From positions 1-7,765 of the forward strand of contig JAAZLZ010000112.1 of NCBI GenBank assembly GCA_012799075.1: a stretch of DNA of 7,765 bases. Reading direction: 5' to 3'. Numbering within the stretch: position 1 is the first letter of the stretch; each line of letters starts with the position of its first letter. The position numbers were made by a program, and so were the translations under genes. The notes under the pieces are model-generated. The model did not search any database. It saw only the letters and a list, made by a program, of their open reading frames with translations, and was not told the DNA's origin. This DNA comes from Bacillota bacterium. GTDB taxonomy: Bacteria; Bacillota; Limnochordia; JAAZLZ01. Shown here piece after piece: positions 5,956 through 7,765 of this stretch.

Positions 5956-6990
5956 TTAGCGATAGCCCAGCTTGGTCTCTGCTTCGACGACGGCCGCCAA
6001 GATCCCGTCAACCCACTTGGGATCGAACTGGGTCTTCATCCACTCCACCACCGGCGCCTGGGAGGCATCCCGGAACATGGCCCTCTCCTCGAGGGTGGGC
6101 GTGTAAATCTGCATGCCAGCCTTTTTCAGGGCTTCAACCGCGGTGAGCATGCTCTTCATCTGCTCCGTCATCCGGCCTGCCCATTTGCCCTGGTTGGCGG
6201 CCATGATGATCACCTTCTGGAGGTCCACGGGGATGCTCTGCCAGAAGTCCTCATTGATGAACAACGCATCCTCGCTCCACACGTGCCCGTCTAAGGTCAG
6301 GTACTTTTGCACCTCATACATTTTGCTCCACTCAACGATGGAGACGGGGTTTTCATGGCCGTCGGCCACACCCGTCTGCAAGGAAGTATAGACTTCGGGC
6401 CAAGCGATGGGAATACCGCTGGCGCCCATGGCCTCAAGCATCTTCATGTAGACCGGGCTTTCCATCACCCTAAACTTGATTCCCTTCAGGTCCGCGGGAG
6501 TGCGGATCTCCCGAACGTTGTTGGTGAAGTGTCTGGTTCCGTTCTGGGAAATTCCGATGCAGCGCATTCCCGTGACCTTGGCCATCTCAACGAGGAGCTC
6601 CGCCATGTAGAGAGAGTCTAAGACTTCCCAGGCCACATCCTCGGACATGAACAGATATGGGATGTTGATGACCTGGAAGGGCGGGAAGAAGTTGGCCGCA
6701 ACGCCCGTCTCAATGCAAGCCTCCAGGGTCCCCGCCTGGACCATCTCCATCATCGCCAGGGGTGTGCCCAGCTGTCCGTTGGGGAACAGTTCGACTTGGA
6801 TGCGGCCTCCGGATGTGGCCTCGGCCACCGTCTTGAAGACCAGACTATAAACGTGCTCCGGAGCATCCATCTGGGGCGGATCGGCATGGCCAAACCGGAT
6901 GACGATGGGCTTTTCGGCCATCGCTCCCCCGGCCAAGAGCCCTACGATCAGCAAACTCGCCGTTAACATCAACAGAATCCTTTTTTTCAC
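5956..6990 (-). CDS. dctP: TRAP transporter solute-binding protein (DctP family)
   Basis: Secreted substrate-binding protein of the TRAP system, 344 residues from the GTG at 6988-6990. A signal peptide is plain: MKKR, a hydrophobic stretch at about 5-22 and cleavage after GAMA (residue 25). No lipobox Cys is present. Family blocks are IRFGHADPP (31-39), LFPNGQLG (68-75), GTRHFTNN (151-158), then KGIKFRVMESPVY (169-181) with Arg174, the usual carboxylate-binding arginine, and QTGVADGHENP (205-215) with Asn214. The ligand is therefore expected to be a carboxylate; which one cannot be read. The GTG at 7002 and the out-of-frame ATG at 6995-6997 are too close to AGGAGGT (7001-7007). The GTG at 6990 has a 10-base spacer and starts exactly at the signal peptide. 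It is the first gene of the dctP-dctQ-dctM-SDR operon. Confidence 0.95.
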   Translation of the reverse strand: MKKRILLMLTASLLIVGLLAGGAMAEKPIVIRFGHADPPQMDAPEHVYSLVFKTVAEATSGGRIQVELFPNGQLGTPLAMMEMVQAGTLEACIETGVAANFFPPFQVINIPYLFMSEDVAWEVLDSLYMAELLVEMAKVTGMRCIGISQNGTRHFTNNVREIRTPADLKGIKFRVMESPVYMKMLEAMGASGIPIAWPEVYTSLQTGVADGHENPVSIVEWSKMYEVQKYLTLDGHVWSEDALFINEDFWQSIPVDLQKVIIMAANQGKWAGRMTEQMKSMLTAVEALKKAGMQIYTPTLEERAMFRDASQAPVVEWMKTQFDPKWVDGILAAVVEAETKLGYR

Positions 6991-7013
6991 TTGCCATGAC
7001 ACCTCCTATGATG

Positions 7014-7035
7014 TGATTGATGAAGGAGTCAATCA
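7014..7035. promoter_or_regulatory. Inverted repeat TGATTGA-N8-TCAATCA upstream of dctP, candidate operator
   Basis: TGATTGA (7014-7020) and TCAATCA (7029-7035) are perfect 7-base inverted arms with an 8-base centre, 6 bases upstream of the AGGAGGT of dctP. The A/T-rich symmetric form suits a dimeric transcription factor site. As RNA it could also form a weak hairpin next to the ribosome binding site. No regulator gene lies in the window to pair with it. Confidence 0.4.
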
Positions 7036-7081
7036 AAACCACTGCCTTCGGATCTTTCACCCCCCTGCAACTTTTGCCTTT

Positions 7082-7127
7082 AACCCAGACGGGTTGTTGT
7101 TATTTTGAATCTTCTCCGTCTGATCAA
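7082..7127 (-). promoter_or_regulatory. Candidate sigma-70/A promoter for the TRAP operon with adjacent AACCC/GGGTT palindrome
   Basis: On the minus strand TTGATC (7122-7127) and AATAAC (7099-7104) are separated by 17 bases, each matching the consensus at 4 of 6 positions. Immediately downstream, around the expected start of transcription, AACCC-AGAC-GGGTT (7082-7095) forms a 5-bp inverted repeat that might be an operator or the 5' hairpin of the leader. The resulting leader to dctP would be about 90-100 bases. Weak matches; supported mainly by position in the only gap upstream of dctP. Confidence 0.3.
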
Positions 7128-7161
7128 AAACTCCTGCCGGGGGGTCGTCTTTTCCTGGCAG
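7126..7161 (-). terminator. Weak candidate terminator after deoB
   Basis: On the minus strand, 4 bases after the deoB stop, CTGCC (7157-7161) can pair with GGCAG (7134-7138), followed three bases later by TTTTT (7126-7130). The stem is only 5 bp with an 18-base loop, so efficiency is doubtful. The deoB transcript may read through into the TRAP operon. Confidence 0.25.
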
Positions 7162-7165
7162 ACTC

Positions 7166-7765
7166 TTACAATATGGCCGTGGCGAAGGAGGTGCCATCCC
7201 CAGGGGACGGGATCCTTAAAAGCTCCGCTAGGGTAGCCGCAAGGTCGGCAAAGCTCGACCGCAGACCCAAATCCACCGGGCGGATCCTGGGGGAATAGCA
7301 AAGCAGGGGCACATGCTCCCGGGTGTGGTCGGTCCCGGGGAAATTAGGATCACAGCCGTGATCCCCAGTGAATACCAACAAGGCGTCTTCGCCCAGAGCC
7401 TCCATCAGCTCCGGGATCCAGCCATCAAGCTTCTCGAGGGCGTCCGCGTAGCCATCCACATCATTCCGGTGCCCATAGAGCATATCGAATTCAATTAGGT
7501 TGGCCATGATAAGGCCCGCTCCTTGGGCCATGGACTTCAAGACCCCATCGATGCACTCCCGGTGATCGAGGACATGGATGCTCCGATCAAGTCCCCGGTG
7601 GGCGAAGATGTCATCGATCTTGCCAACGCCCACAACTTCCAACCCGGCTTCCTGGGCAATCTCCAGCAAGGTGGGCCTAGGCGGAGGCAAAGAAAAGTCC
7701 CGGCGCCTGTCCGTCCGTTTGAAGCTTCCCAGCCGCCCGATGAAGGGCCTGGCAATGACCCGGGC
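7166..7765 (-). CDS. deoB: Phosphopentomutase (DeoB), C-terminal part, cut by right window edge
   Basis: The last 199 codons of a cytosolic, Mn-dependent alkaline-phosphatase-superfamily enzyme. It interconverts ribose/deoxyribose 1-phosphate and 5-phosphate in nucleoside salvage. The frame is open to the window edge. The visible part begins ARVIARPFIG, followed by an RRRDFSLPPPRPTLL block, which is characteristic of DeoB. Metal ligands expected for the family are seen: Asp and His of FDMLYGHR (visible residues 94 and 99), Asp-His of GDHG (135-136) and His of GTDHTREHVPLL (147). The end LGLRSSFADLAATLAELL is also family-typical. The full protein should be about 390 residues, so roughly the first half is outside. 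There is no functional link to the TRAP locus in sequence, and a 176-base gap follows. It probably belongs to a separate nucleoside-salvage or housekeeping operon. Confidence 0.96.
   Translation of the reverse strand, partial: ARVIARPFIGRLGSFKRTDRRRDFSLPPPRPTLLEIAQEAGLEVVGVGKIDDIFAHRGLDRSIHVLDHRECIDGVLKSMAQGAGLIMANLIEFDMLYGHRNDVDGYADALEKLDGWIPELMEALGEDALLVFTGDHGCDPNFPGTDHTREHVPLLCYSPRIRPVDLGLRSSFADLAATLAELLRIPSPGDGTSFATAIL

Noticed and set aside
6995..7002. GTG at 7002 or ATG at 6997 as the start of the binding protein
   Set aside because: The GTG overlaps the AGGAGGT itself and the ATG is out of frame; the GTG at 6990 begins a standard signal peptide.
1..7765. CRISPR arrays, insertion sequences, tRNA/rRNA genes, defence or phage genes
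   Set aside because: No direct-repeat array, transposase, terminal repeats or RNA-gene sequence was seen; essentially all bases are explained by metabolic and transport genes.

Overview
The window is a fully packed piece of a bacterial chromosome with high G+C wobble positions, strong AGGAGG-type ribosome binding sites and several non-ATG starts (TTG, GTG). This fits a moderately GC-rich Bacillota/Clostridia-like anaerobe or thermophile. That placement is an inference from style and gene content, and no marker gene fixes it. I see no mobile element, CRISPR array, RNA gene or defence gene.

Layout from the right edge, all on the minus strand unless noted. The 3' two thirds of deoB (phosphopentomutase) enters from the right edge and ends at 7166. 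After a 176-base gap with a candidate promoter, small hairpins and an inverted repeat comes a complete TRAP-type carboxylate transporter. It consists of periplasmic/extracytoplasmic binding protein (dctP), small permease (dctQ) and large permease (dctM), and is followed 16 bases later by a short-chain dehydrogenase. A gene of the uroporphyrinogen decarboxylase/MtaA superfamily runs the other way (plus strand, 2144-3277). Its 3' end overlaps the short-chain dehydrogenase by 14 bases. From a shared 165-base divergent intergenic region, a second minus-strand operon runs left: a D-2-hydroxyacid dehydrogenase, a DapA-family aldolase resembling 4-hydroxy-2-oxoglutarate aldolase, and the first 36 codons of a zinc-type alcohol dehydrogenase (MDR) cut by the left edge.

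Together the transporter, three or four dehydrogenases of different families and a Schiff-base aldolase look like an uptake-and-oxidation locus for an organic (hydroxy) acid or sugar acid. A plausible scheme is import by TRAP, one or more alcohol oxidations (SDR, MDR), retro-aldol cleavage to pyruvate plus a short aldehyde or oxo acid, and redox handling of the product by the D-2-hydroxyacid dehydrogenase. The substrate cannot be read from the sequence. The UroD/MtaA-like protein carries the H-x-C...C zinc-site pattern of methylcobamide methyltransferases, but no corrinoid protein or substrate methyltransferase lies in the window, so its role here is open. The families are all known. What may be undescribed is the particular pathway, not a new molecular machine.
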